From Wolfiporia cocos (taxonomy: Eukaryota; Basidiomycota; Agaricomycetes; Polyporales; Phaeolaceae), in contig JACCLO010000005.1 of the NCBI GenBank assembly GCA_029448655.1, positions 3,162,001 through 3,226,000 on the forward strand: a stretch of 64,000 nucleotides of DNA, in the 5' to 3' direction. Position 1 is the first letter of the stretch. Each line of letters opens with the position of its first letter. A program made the position numbers and the translations under genes. Positions 1 through 11,818 of this stretch are shown here, piece after piece. The notes beneath the pieces are model-generated. The model saw nothing but the letters and a program-made list of their open reading frames with translations. It searched no databases and was not told the origin of the DNA.

Positions 1-1433
1 CTTTCTCGACGACTTCGCGCACGAGCTCTGCGAACTCGCCGATCGTGAACTCATCGCCGTTCCCAATGTTCACGGGCCGCGTCTCGTCCGAGTTCATGAG
101 CGCGATCAGTCCGTCGATCAGATCATGGATGAACTGGAATGAGCGCGTTTGCTTGCCGTCGCCGTAGACGGTCATATCTTCACCACGAAGCGCCTGGATG
201 ATGAAATTGGATACAACGCGGCCGTCGTGTGGGTTCACTGATATACGTGGTGTAAGACTTATGCTTCGCATGCAAACACAATCATACATACTCCTAGGTC
301 CGTATGTGTTGAAGATACGCGCAACACGGACGTCTACGCCGTTCTGGCGGTGGTACCCGTAGGTCAAGGTTTCGGCGACACGCTTGCCCTCGTCATAGCA
401 CGCACGAGGACCGATAGGGTTGACGTGTCCCCAGCTGGCTCATATTTAGACACCACTATAGCATCTTCGCGAATTTGAACTTACTAGTCTTCTGGCTGTG
501 GGTGAACCTCGGGGTCACCGTATACCTCTAAATACGGGTGATCAGCGCGCCAAGGATAGAAGCAGCCGAGGAAGTGAACGTGCCTGATGTACTAGTGATC
601 AAGAAGCGTGCCTTGGTGCGCTTCGCGAGGCCGAGCATATTCAGTGTGCCCAAGAAGGATGTCTTGACCGTCTTCACAGCATTGAATTGGTAGTGGGGAG
701 GAGATGCAGGGCACGCGAGGTGGTAGATCTCTGCGGAGGACTCAAAACGCGACGAAGACTCATGAAGCCGGAAACGCACGGTCACATTCCGTCATATACG
801 GCTCCACAACATCGTGGCGGACGAGCTCGAAGTTCGGATGACCGACCCAGTGGCTTACGGTCGTCTTTGATCCAGTGAAGAAGTTGTCTAGCACGGTCAC
901 TTCATGGCCAAGGAGCATCAAGCGGTCAACCAAGTGCGAGCCCACGAACCCAGCACCGCCGGTGACGAGAACGCGCTTGCGCTTCTCCGGAGGAAGCAGC
1001 TTGACTGGGGGGAAGCGCGTCAGAGTCGTGTACGAGATGGACTTGGTGTCCGGGTAGTAAATCGAGTTGGACTGGTAGTCCTCCTCAGATTGCTCTCCAG
1101 GCTTGGGGCTAGTTGAATTGGCACTACGGACATAATGTGGACGGAGGTAGAGGGAGCGGACGACGTCGAGAGGTGCTTCACAGTCGAATCCGAATCGCTC
1201 GAAGCCAACTGTCTTGATCTCCTGCCCGTTCTTGTCAAGCGTAACAAACTGGAGGATGTTTGGGTCAATATCACCCGCTTCACGCTTAATGCTGCTAATG
1301 ACATGGCATACAACAGTATGCAGCCACCCGACGCGTTATACTGGCAGATCTGCCGTATGCCTCGCATTGCAATCCCTGGACTATCTGTGCATTCAAGGCA
1401 TCGAAAACTCACCTGGGTCGCAGTAGCCGACAT
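1..1433 (-). CDS. UXS1: UDP-glucuronate decarboxylase (UDP-xylose synthase), 3' end cut by window edge
   Basis: Converts UDP-glucuronate to UDP-xylose, the donor for xylosylated glycans; an NAD-dependent short-chain dehydrogenase/reductase. Seen: Rossmann motif [12 protein letters not shown] (about 965-920), PASPPHY, the STSEVYGDP segment, and the catalytic YxxxK as YDEGK (about 390). The reading runs off position 1 after the VNIGNGDEF region, so the C-terminus is missing. Exons I can place: 1433-1413, 1284-780, 730-584, 527-485, 434-292, 237-<1. Exon 1 encodes only MSATATQ; the ATG at 1433 was chosen because the long upstream-looking ORF has no splice-compatible alternative. The intron 583-528 has a GC donor (CAG/GCACGT) and is required to restore SEVYGDP. 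The other introns are GT-AG. The gene faces away from ENP1 over 343 bp. Confidence 0.95.
528..583 (-). other. GC-AG intron in UXS1
   Basis: Reading on the minus strand, the exon ends ...ACATCAG and the intron starts GCACGT at 583 and ends TTTAG at 528. Only this join (TCA G + AG GTA TAC) restores the family sequence TSEVYGDP. The nearest GT (579/578, GTTCAC) gives the wrong phase. GC-AG introns are a known minor class of U2-type introns. Confidence 0.75.
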
Positions 1434-1776
1434 GTTGGCAGTTGGATAGGGTCGACGGTCAAACGTGTCCGCTCCTGAAATATAGGGCGTTTACGCGGGC
1501 TAGTAGACCCTGCTGCCAGATTTGTTTAGCGCCCGCGCTTAGTCTCGGTGATGACCGAGCCAATCAGTGGGGGCATTCCGAATTTCTCAAGCGCACTCCT
1601 GCAGGCTGCAGCGTTTGCCCACCCTTTGATCTCACACCCCCTCTTCACTCCCGCCTCGTTGTCGCCAATTCACACTTTTAGGAGGCAATAACACTGACTG
1701 CTGTGCCCCAAAATTCTGCGCAGACAAATTCCCACTCAGCCGTTCATACTCCGAATTGTATCTGTGACTGTCGATC
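1434..1776. promoter_or_regulatory. Divergent intergenic region UXS1 / ENP1
   Basis: 343 bp separate the two start codons (1433 on minus, 1777 on plus), so both promoters must lie here or overlap the 5' UTRs. The part next to ENP1 is pyrimidine- and CT-rich (about 1620-1680). I see no clear TATA box. Confidence 0.6.
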
Positions 1777-3516
1777 ATGCCCCGCGCACTCAAAGGCACG
1801 GCAAAGTCACGGCATGACCCGTTGCATATTCAGCTCGGTGAAGATGAGCTTTACGCAAAATACGGACGCATTTCTCAGCCGGGTAAGCGCACGAAATCCA
1901 AGGCAAAGGCGCTGGACAATGAGGAGGGCGGAGAGGCCATACTGGACCCGAAGACGTCGAAAAGGATCTTTGAGCTTGCTCGGGGGCAGCAGGAGGAGCT
2001 AGGAGAACGGGACGATGAAGAGGAGGAAGAGGGGACGGCTGAGCGGAAGTCAAAATTCTCAGTGCCCAGAGCGCAGGTTGTGGAAGATGAGGATGAAGAC
2101 GACTTGGGAAGATTCGACGAGGATAACTACGAAGAGGAAGTAGAGGAGATTGTGAGTATATCCGTATTGCAGGTTTCATCGAAACGATCTTACGACTTTG
2201 CAGGAAGTAGATGAGGGTGATATGAAAACACTCGACGCGCTTCTGCCCGCGAATGCTGGTGAACGGCGGACACTAGCAGATATCATTTTCGCAAAATTGG
2301 ACGAAGTGGAGTCTGGGAAGACGACTGTCATACGGACAACTGAGCGAGGTAAAGGCACATCGTCAAGTCTCGTCCCCACCGGCCCTCACGAGCCCGCATA
2401 TAGACCCAAATCGAGCTCCTGACCCTGCAGCTGGCCTCAATCCCAAGGTCGTCGAGATGTACAGGAAGTGCGTTATTGTACTATCTCCACTGTGTTCTTC
2501 CAGCTAATGCGGGACTATTCTATAGAGTCGGGCTTGTTCTCTCCCGCTACAAATCCGGCCCCTTACCCAAGCCCTTCAAAATTGTCCCTTCGCTTCCTGC
2601 TTGGGCACGCATGCTCGCACTGACGCGCCCAGAGGATTGGACGCCGCAAGCTTGCCATGCCGCAACGCGTATTTTCTTGCCACAGATGAAGCCTCCACAG
2701 GCGCGCGTCTACCTTGAGGGTGTGCTGCTTGACGCGATCCGCGAGGATATCCGCCTGACAAAGGAGGGTGCGCGGAAGAACAAGAACAACCGCAAGTTGA
2801 ACGTGCATTACTATGAGGCGCTGCGCCGTTCGTTGTACAAACCGGCAGCGTTCTTCAAGGGCATCGTGTTCCCGCTGCTCAATGTCAGTTGTTTCGTCCC
2901 TGCGACTTGTGCCAGACGAACTGAATGTCAAGTGCTATGCTCTTAGACAGGATGCACATTACAGGAGGCGGCAATTGTCGCGTCTGTACTTGCCAAGGTC
3001 AAGGTACCCCTCATGCACTCCGCTGCAGCACTCATCCGACTAGCAAATATGGATTACTCAGGTGGGATTGATGCGGAATCAGTTTCCATCCATGTAAGGC
3101 TGACAGCTCCTATCCAGGCCCCAACTCGCTTTTCATTCGGGTGCTCTTGGATAAGAAGCACGCGCTACCATACAAAGTCGTAGACGCGCTTGTCTTCCAT
3201 TTCATTCGCCTCTCAAACACCTACAAAGCATCCAAAGCGGGAGATGTCGAGGAACTGCCTGTGCTCTGGCATCAGAGTCTCCTGGTGTTCTGCCAACGGT
3301 GCGCCCCTCTTACTGACAATAGAGCGTAGGGTAACACTCATACATTTTAACAGATATGGGTCAGACCTAACGCCTGACCAAAAAGATGCTCTGCTGGACG
3401 TCGTACGCGCGCACCCGCACCCGCAGATCGGTCCCGAGGTGCGGAGGGAGCTTGTCAACTCTGTTGAGCGAGGCGAGCCGCGTCCGGATGTGGACGGCGA
3501 CGTTGCCATGTCATGA
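1777..3516 (+). CDS. ENP1: Bystin / Enp1, 40S ribosome assembly factor
   Basis: Nucleolar 90S/pre-40S factor required for early pre-rRNA cleavage and 20S pre-rRNA export. Predicted 466 aa. Exons 1777-2151, 2204-2348, 2404-2467, 2526-2883, 2947-3061, 3118-3298, 3354-3516 (sum 1401 nt). The N-terminal third is charged with several Asp/Glu runs (about residues 80-125), as in the family. The bystin core is clear: [51 protein letters not shown] and [11 protein letters not shown]. The exon-5 acceptor at 2946 was chosen over two nearby AGs because it gives the conserved TGCTLQEA. C-terminus ends DGDVAMS. Convergent with NOP9, 164 bp apart. Confidence 0.96.
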
Positions 3517-3680
3517 TTATGATGTACTCTATGCTTTTTATCATCGCAGTTTTTGTGGGACATCCGCATCTCTTTGTGTGCATGGGTCGACCCATCAACT
3601 CTGCTGAATTTGAGCGCCCACCCTAATATGCAAGATCTCGGACATCAGTTTGCGCGACGAAACTGGCAAGGCACCACAGC

Positions 3681-6600
3681 CTAGTGTAGCCGCTTCTTCT
3701 TGCTCTTGCGATGCCCACCATCGTCCTTGGGAGCCGCGCGAATTGCGCCCAGCACGTCCTTGAGGCCCTTGTCCGTAGGCTTTTCGTCAGACTGTTTGCC
3801 CTTCTTGATGTCTGTGGGTGCATCCTTCTCATCCCGCGAAAGTTTCCCACCAGCGGACGCCAGCTCGCCTTTCTTGATCTTCTTAGCCAATGTTGCATCG
3901 AAGAGCGCGTCTATCTCATCCTCAGGCTGCGCCCTTCGCTTCCGCTTCTCCCGCTGCTGCTCGGTTGAGGAGGCCTCGGCCGTGGCCGAGGACGCAGCCG
4001 TCTCGGGCGGTAGCGTAGCGGCCTTCGCTGATGGTGCTAGTGCGGGTGCGAGTGCGGAGGTAGCCATGGCGGACGTCTGTTGATCTTTCCACTGTTCCGG
4101 GTTCCGCTGGAGGAGATGCAAGTTCAGGCTGCGCGCGAAGAACTTGCCGTAGTACGAGCCCGCGAGGAAGTGCTCATGCGGCATCAGCGAGCGCGCAATC
4201 TTCTCCTATAGATATGCAAACACGCAGTTTGTCAACATGTGGACCGCGATAACGGTGGTGGCGGTGATGACGCAAAATCTGCCACCGTACCTTGAGATAT
4301 GGATCTGCATGCGCCCACAAACGCTCACCGACCCTGCTGCCGATTCGGTCGTCGACAAGCTGGTGGTAGCGCCCGATGAAAGTCATTATGAGCTTCCGCT
4401 TTGCCTTGGCGGGGACCGTGGACGAGTCGGTGACGACGTCCAGGACGCGAGAGCTCGTAACGTGGCGTGCCATCTCGAGCAGTTCCTCGATGGTGAGGGA
4501 CTGTATACTGTTCGTGCGGACGATGGTTTAGCAGTGCAGACGCATACATGTGGAAAAGAACGTGCCTGTCGAGTATTAGCTCATTGTGGGGACTTGACAG
4601 ATGGAGAAGGGACTGAAGCAAGACAGCACCCTGGGTTCTGGGTTCCATCGGGTCTTCATCAGCGCTGGTCTTGCCTCTTCTCCTCTTCGAGCTGCCTTCT
4701 GGCTTGTTTTGATGCTCGGGCTGAGAATGCAATGCTTCCTTGTAGTCCTATATTTGACATGAGCATGCAGCTCGCGTTTACAGATCCGTCTACTTTACCG
4801 TTGATGTCATGATGCGCAGAATGCAGGGAACAGCTAACGATCTCGCCTCTGGATCCGCCAGTTCGAAGGCCACCCGTGTCGCCTGCAGTTCTATTAGCTG
4901 TTGTATAAAGTCAGCAGTAGCGTGAAGTCTCACCTCCACGATTTTGTCTTCATGAGCGTGCAGCACACCACATCTATCGATCAAAGCACGCAGGACGCCC
5001 GTCCTCGAAGACTCTGGTAATGCATCAGCAACATATATCGGGTGCCCGATCAGAGCTCGACTCACTCGCGATCTTCGCGAAAGTGCCATCCAGCTCTTCG
5101 CAGGTCTCGCCCAATTGTCCCTCGTCCAATCTTGCCGCAGCCCGGGCGACGACAAAATTCGCGACGGGGTGGACAGTCAGCTTGTTCAGCTTACCCTTGA
5201 AGTACACAGCCCACAGGATGTTGAACACACCGTCAGGTGAACAGCTTACGAGCGCTTCGAGGAGATGAGAGGCAGTCGGGTCGCGAAGGAGGGTGGTGAG
5301 GTAATCTGAAGCCTCAGGGGTCACGGAGGGGTCTTCGTCTTTAGAAGGATCAGGCGACGATGAGGCGGATAAGATAATATGGACGCACGGTAGAGTGTAA
5401 TGAGGCCGACTAGCGTACGATCCATTAGCGACCCTGGAGTGTCTGCCATTCCGTACCCCGCTTCAATCTCAATCAACATCTAGGGACAATCAACGCATAT
5501 AATATGTATCTGCATGAACAAAAACCGATAAGAGAAGCGACAATACCTGCAGGACCGGGCTCGCAACCCGGTTTGCAGCTAGCGCGCGTACTTCGTTCCC
5601 GTCAAGCTGGTTTTGCACGCTTCGCACGAGCTTCTCGGCGGTGTCGTGGAACTCCTTCGGGACCTGCGTCGTCGATGGCCTAGGAGCACCCCCATTGCCA
5701 CCGGTGAAGACCGACTTCATAGAACCCTGCTTTGCTTTGTATGCCGCGCTGCGCTTGGAGCGCACGACGTGCTCCTGTTTGCCTGAGCTGCTGTCTGGAG
5801 TGAAACAGTCGGGGGCAAGCAGGAGCAGAAGCGCACGGATGACGTGCGACGCGAAGGGGTCCATAATGAGGGAAGAAAGTTTTGGCAACAGCTCCTGCAT
5901 TCGATGATTAACATAGGACGCTCTGCAGCGAGGGTATGTGCCGAACCTCGCAGGCATCTATTGTCAGCTGTGACAATGTTCTCAGTTCGCCCTGGTCCTC
6001 AGAGGATTCCGGTGTGGTCGATATGATACCGCGACTCTGAGAACATTAGAGCGGCCATCAGAAGGGATGCCGCAAAGAAAAATTCAGTAACACAAACCTC
6101 TCTGGAAATCGTGTCGCTTGCGACAGTGAACAGCGTTTGGCACACATGGGATGCAAAGCGGTGTGTTGCAAGCTGTTCGAATCTTATTTTCCATGGTTCG
6201 AACTACTGATAAATAAATGGGGAGAACGCTTACGATCCGCATAACCTGTCCACGAGGACTCTGCGGACGAAATCGTCCATAGAATAAGTCATCCTTTCCA
6301 AGACGGTAGAGCAGTCAGGGTCGGTAGCTAGCTGCTTCTCTTTACCAGACATTTCTGTCAATGCCGCAACAAAGAATAGTCGGCGGTCTAGAGTAACAAG
6401 CTACAGCATCAGATACAGGCCAAAGTACGTAGGCATATAGAGGTCCACCTTCATTGGAATCTGCATCCTCGTCTCCCTCCGCCGCATTCGCCCCCTGCTC
6501 TTGCCATTCGCGGATCTGAACATCTACGGACCGGAAGTATGCCTTGACCTCCGCGTCGACATATCCAAATGGTGCCTCCGGATTGACCTCTGATTTATCG

Positions 6601-6743
6601 GGGGCGGACACAATCCACGAAGGTCCGGCTTGTGGCTGAAGCTCGTCTGGAATGTGCTGGTTTGGTTCTTCAGCATGTGAAGTGGCCTGTTCATCATTGT
6701 GCTTCTTGTGTTTTCGTCCTCGTTTTCTGTTCTCCTTCGGCAT
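3681..6743 (-). CDS. NOP9: Nop9, pumilio-like nucleolar rRNA-binding protein
   Basis: Nop9 binds pre-18S rRNA near the 3' end and protects it from premature Nob1 cleavage during 40S assembly. The start [15 protein letters not shown] at 6743 is the typical basic N-terminus, followed by [12 protein letters not shown]. Pumilio-type repeats are visible: [52 protein letters not shown], and SSRVLDVV just before [10 protein letters not shown]-terminal exon: [20 protein letters not shown], then an Ala-rich, then a Lys-rich tail ending SKKKRLH. About ten short introns; clear ones are 6448-6388 and one with donor GTAAGC near 6233. Length (roughly 750-820 aa) fits the family. Confidence is high for identity, lower for each splice site in the 4500-6100 interval. 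Confidence 0.92.
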
Positions 6744-6928
6744 GGTGATCAGTAAGCAAGTGGGCACTAAACACGGAGTTTGAAGTTTGAGAGCGCGTCG
6801 AGAGGCTCAAGCTCTCAGCTGCAAATTCGCCGCCGCTTGATGGTCCGATCGATCATCACAATGCAATCTCACAGTTGTTTGATCCGAGCCTTCCTCTTTC
6901 GGCGCAACGTATCTTGACTGGAACAGTC
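6744..6928. promoter_or_regulatory. Short divergent promoter NOP9 / NCS6
   Basis: Only 185 bp separate the start codons of NOP9 (minus) and NCS6 (plus). It must serve both genes. No TATA box is evident. Confidence 0.6.
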
Positions 6929-8333
6929 ATGCCGCCGCGGAATTGTGCGCTCTGTCATGAGGCCCGCGCGATCTTGAAACGGCCAAAGACAGGCCAGCAG
7001 ATCTGTAGAGACTGTTTCTTCTGGGTGTTTGAAACCGAAGTGCATAACACCATCACCGAGGCCGGGCTGTTCAAACCTGGTGACCGAGTGGCGATTGGTG
7101 CATCGGGCGGGAAAGGTGTGTGAGTCACAGATGTTGCAGAAATCTAGTCTCGAGCACATTTCTAGACTCTACTGTGCTGGCTCATGTCATGAAGACTTTG
7201 AATGACCGATACCAGTATGGATTAGAGCTGTTCCTCCTGTCCATCGACGAGGGCATCACCGGATACCGTGATGATTCGCTCGAAGTACGTCATACAATGC
7301 CATTACAGAATTATACCCTCACAATCTACAGTAGACGGTCAAACGGAATCAGCAGCAATACGACATGCCGCTAAAGATCCTCTCTTACGACGAACTATAT
7401 GGTTGGACCATGGACGCAATTGTATCACAGGTCGGCAAGAGGAACAATTGCACATTTTGCGGTGTGTTTCGCAGGCAGGCACTCGACAGGGGTGCTTCCG
7501 CCCTGCATGTGGATCATATCGTGACAGGACACAATGCGGATGACATTGCGGAGACGGTCCTCATGAACAGTTCGTTGTTGTATTTCAGTTATAGGGACAA
7601 CATCTAACGAATTTGTTTCAAAGTTATGCGGGGAGATATTGCAAGATTAGGCCGTTGTACTATGATTTGTACCCAAGGCGAGGACACGATTAAGCGATCA
7701 AAGCCGTTTAAGTATGCTTACGAGAAGGAGATCGTTATGTCAGCATCTACCACTCCGTCTTCGCTTGATATCTTATATCACCCACTCATCCTATCAGGTA
7801 CGCTTACTTCAAGAAACTCGATTACTTTTCCACCGAGTGCATATACTCGCCCGACGCATACCGCGGCCACGCACGCGCTTTCCTCAAAGACCTTGAAGCT
7901 GTGCGGCCAAGCGCGATCATCGACATCATTCACTCGGGCGAGGCGTTCGAAGTCAAGGAGGAGATCAGGGCGACACGGAAACAACAGCGTGCGCAAATAG
8001 CTTCCAATACCACCGGACGCTCCGTATTGACTCGTTTTCTCATCCTCTTGCAGAGACATGTAAGCGATGCGGGTATATGTCGAGTAATGACTTGTGCAAG
8101 GCCTGCACACTGTTAGAAGGCCTCGAGCGGGGCATAGCCAATGCTGCGATTGTATGTTTCACGGTATGGCCTTTCCTTGACTTGCTCATTGGCTGTCACA
8201 GACGGACCGTGCACGCAAGAAACTGGATGCGGAGGGCCCTGCCCCGGAGAATCTGCGCACAATACCATTCTACCAACCAAGCTCTACGCCAAACCCTGCG
8301 CTGCCTGTAACGATTGAGGGAGCTCATAATTGA
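6929..8333 (+). CDS. NCS6: Cytoplasmic tRNA 2-thiolation protein 1 (Ncs6/Ctu1)
   Basis: Adenylates and thiolates U34 of tRNA-Lys, -Glu and -Gln with Ncs2, using sulfur from Urm1. Exons 6929-7115, 7166-7284, 7335-7569, 7624-7738, 7798-7988, 8054-8151, 8202-8333 (1077 nt, 358 aa, normal family length). Seen: N-terminal zinc-type CALC...CRDC, the ATP-binding PP-loop SGGKDSTVLA formed across intron 1, central [23 protein letters not shown], and C-terminal [16 protein letters not shown]. The ATG at 6929 matches the family start MPPRNC rather than an upstream in-frame codon. The exon-3 acceptor is 7334 because an acceptor three bases earlier leaves an in-frame TAG. Confidence 0.96.
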
Positions 8334-9018
8334 GGAACACACACATCCCGAAGCTGCGGCTAATACTCTGCGTGTCTCGGAACGACATGCCGTTGGGTGC
8401 GTGCCCCATAGATATTGATGTAGCATCTAAAGTGACATGTTTGCCAATTGTGAGTAGAGATCAGGCGCCAAGTCCACTGGTAATGACTAAAGGATTGCGT
8501 TCCTTCAAGCGATTTAGACTGGATACATGTATGGAATACGGCAGCCTTGTACATCATTCCTGCGAAGGACTCTCTAGACAGTCTCCGACACGCTATATAT
8601 CACTGCATACTGTATGCTATTGCTGACATGAGCGATACTATTTTCTTTTTGGACAGCCGCAGCATCATCATGCTCTGTTCGTTGTGGCGTTTGCTCCAGC
8701 CAGTCACTAGTCACTAGCCATGACATGAATGCTATTGGCGAGTCATTTACTAGTACTAATGGTATTGCTGCCCTCAGACGAGCCGAAGTAAAACGACCTA
8801 GATTATCATGGCTGCGAAACTTTCAACAGCTGGGCATTCGAGGTATCGCATTGCCTGGGAGCACCAACAACATCGTTAGCAACTACAGCAGGATACCCTA
8901 ATGTTACAGATAGTCAAGCGATTTGATCCCTTTCCACATTCAGTTCGTCAAGCATGAAATCGATCCCTTGCTGACAACCGTTACTTGCCTATTATCAAGT
9001 AACTGGGGCCTTGTCGTG
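8334..9018. other. Intergenic, no gene supported
   Basis: Between the 3' ends of NCS6 and the F-box gene (convergent). Short ORFs on both strands lack family similarity or coherent splice joins. A short direct duplication (AGTCACTAGTCACTAG) is present near 8701. Confidence 0.6.
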
Positions 9019-10683
9019 CTATGGATTCATCGCCGCCTCCCTGTCCCACTCCACTTCCACCCCATCGATCTGCATTCTCCGAATCTCACCCGGGAAGACG
9101 TTTGAGCAATTGTGGAGGCAGATATTCAGCTTGCACAATTTGGCCACGGCCACGATCTCGTGCCTCCACTGTTGCTGTGGATTCACGGTATCCCAGACGA
9201 AGTGATGGTGGAAACAAGTATCTTTCTAAAGTGAGTTCTCGCAGTGAGGGGCAAAACCGAGGCGTCTGATGATGGTCTGCGTCGCCAGACTCTCCGTCAG
9301 CCGACGTCTGGCAGAGATCACAGTCCATGAGTACGTCGGGGAGATAACCGCGAAAGTCATCGCAGACGCAGAACGCTTCGATACTATGCGCAGATTTGAA
9401 GAGTGATGTCCAACTCTCGGCGTCCATATCAACACCCCTGCTCACGTACATGACGCTCACGTTACCCAGCGGCAACGTGGAAGACAAAGTCGCCATGAAA
9501 GAGTCCTCTTCTTCATTGGATGATTCGAGGGAGACCTCAAATGATGGCGCTTCCAGCAGAGATGGCTGATCGAGAACATCAACCGAATACGCCTCCGTAC
9601 TGTTGTGGTGCGTCTCGTATCGTGCGGCGAGAGCGTACCCCAGATCTTCGAACTCGTACAAGTTTGACGGTGACCGAGCGGTCGACAACATAGCTTGATA
9701 AGGACCTCCAAAGGAGCTACAAGCCGGCTGAGCAGTAATGTGCACATGGCTGCGTAACCACCAATGAAGATGTTACGCAGGTGGACGAGGGACACCTCGA
9801 CCAGCTCCTCTTCGGGTGACAAGCCCATGATATCTAATATATCCTGCGCCGACATTATCTCGTTGATGTGGACGTCCTGTAGTCGCGGCATCCGTGACAT
9901 GGTGCCTAAGAAACCGGCCAAGCTGAACGAATGCATAACACGTCCGTCAAGGACAAGGAAAATAAGATTGGCCGAAAAAAGGGTCGTGGACCAGTCCCAT
10001 ACGCAGTGACGTAGCATCACAGTGTGGGGCGTGTCACACTCGCCTCCGTTCCCGAATAAATAGGGTCTCGCAGTGAGAGAATGAACCAGAACAGGTGTGC
10101 GAAACGCGAACGTTTCCGGGATAGGTGCTCGGTGCGCCAACATTTCCATTATCCGTGTTGAGTCATTGGCGTTGTCCTGTAGGCATATGGACAGTGCGCG
10201 GATTCGAGAAATGCTCCGTGCCAGAATTTCAAATGACTTTAGTCGTGTCTCGAAATTATCTGCAGAGAAGAAAGCATGTACGACGATGTGAATTGTCCTT
10301 GAGTGCCGCAGTTGCATTTCCGTCCATTGCTCTCCCCGCAGCAAGACGTGTTGCCATAGCCGAGGTGCTTGCAGAGCAACATCTCTCCAGTCTCTGCAGA
10401 CATATGAGACATTAACTCATGGTTATCCGACACCGTGGATTTCCACCATGCCCGCGGTTGCACAGAATATTTTGGAGAGCAACTCCGCGGGCAGGCGAAG
10501 GATTGGAGAAACGGCCCAATTGCGACGTGGCCGCAGATCCAATATCCTCTTATTTAAATGATCTCTTTCATTCTGATCTGTTGGATAGTAGCGTGGCTGG
10601 CAATGTTGATATCTGCGTCGGGCGTGGCGGGCTGCGCGTTTCGCGTTTCTGGTCGGTGGCGAAGTGAGCAGTGGGACTATCAT
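9019..10683 (-). CDS. Basidiomycete F-box protein (splice model uncertain, possibly decaying)
   Basis: F-box proteins recruit substrates to SCF ubiquitin ligases; Agaricomycetes have expanded sets. Start ATG 10683. The F-box is split: ILRLPAELLSKIF (near 10490), a 48-nt intron (donor GTGCAA, acceptor ATGAG) and then VSYVCRDWRDVALQAPRLW (near 10400-10350). LRR-like text follows to about 9740, e.g. MPRLQDVHINEI. The frame then changes twice. Near 9710-9650 a weak 53-nt intron (GTCCTT...ACGAG) can repair it. Near 9205 the frame with CPSLRELTLE passes to one ending VEWDREAAMNP (stop at 9019), with no fully convincing intron. So either unusual splicing or a frameshift is present. The substrate is unknown. 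Confidence 0.7.
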
Positions 10684-11818
10684 TGCGTAAGGTTCACCTG
10701 CTATGCTCAGCGTTGATCATGTCGGATTTTATAAGTAATACAGCTCGATTCTTTCTGAAGCTAAGAGGAGATGTTGCTTCGACGTACCAACAATCAGCGG
10801 GCAGTGGTAGAGATAGGCGCCCCGATTGGCGCCTCGCACCGACGCCACACTAGCAGTATTACTGGCGAAACAACAAAGTAGCATCGTCTAATATGAGTAA
10901 CGACGGATGGTTTTAGGAGCCTGAGTGCGAGCATGCTACAGACTAAGCACATATAATCACCACTGAATGTAAAGGTTCTGTTGACTAGGAGTGATACATC
11001 GCCCGTAATAGGGCCTTGAACGTGAACTGTGATGCGACTGTCAAAGGCTTTTTCCAATCGCAGAGTCTGGCATTTCGCTCAATACGTGTTGCCTTTGATA
11101 TCCAGAGAGAAGCGCGTACTCGATCGCCAAAGGCAATATCAGCATGTTGGTTTATCTCATGGCGGCCTATGCCCGATGACCATGGGCATCTAAGGACTGT
11201 TATTAGGCTTGAGTTACGTGCGCTCCAACATCATGCTCTGAGTCCCAGTACCATGAGTTGGCCCGAGTTCGAGATATGTCCTAGATCTACGTGGACCCAC
11301 ACGCCGGACTCAACCAAATGGTACAGCTGAAGTAGGACAGTTGTAGTGCTTCCCTATATACGGAATCTCTCATGAAGCCATCAACATAATACAGGTTGCG
11401 TGCAGTAAAGCCTCAGAATCACACGTTCGTCGTCCTGGTACTTCCGGTTGTGTAGTGGCTTGCTAATCTCAGTCGGATCTATGTTGCCCTTGTCAAACTA
11501 GTCACCAGGTCGCTTGTTTGAAAGATTTTACAGGCTGTTGGCATAACGTCGATTGTCGGCGTTGCATGATCTTCATCAGTAGGGCTGCCACAGCCCCATA
11601 GACCACATATGTGGGAGACAGAGCGCTACAACCTTTTGATGATATACGTACCTGACGCAGATTTGTAAAGCAGTGGACCGCCAGACTCTTGGACTTTCTA
11701 TGACGAAGTCAGAACTTATCGCCAATGATCGAGCGTACTCCAGGCGAAGGTGTCTGAATTCAGCAAGAATAACAAAATCAAACGGAAACAGAATATACTA
11801 CGGGGTACAAGTCCATGG
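10684..11818. other. Intergenic, no gene supported
   Basis: About 1.1 kb between the start of the F-box gene and the 3' end of NOP58. Several 60-100 codon ORFs occur on both strands (for example 11016-11330 plus and 10794-11057 minus). None has a recognisable motif, and frames change every 100-300 bp. Could contain remnants of a decayed gene, but I cannot name one. Confidence 0.5.

Noticed and set aside
6160..6215. tRNA-like GGTTCGAA sequences
   Set aside because: They occur inside NOP9 coding and intron sequence, and no acceptor, D or anticodon arms can be folded around them.
8701..8720. Short direct duplication as a transposon footprint
   Set aside because: Only about 9 bp repeated once, with no terminal repeats or ORF nearby.
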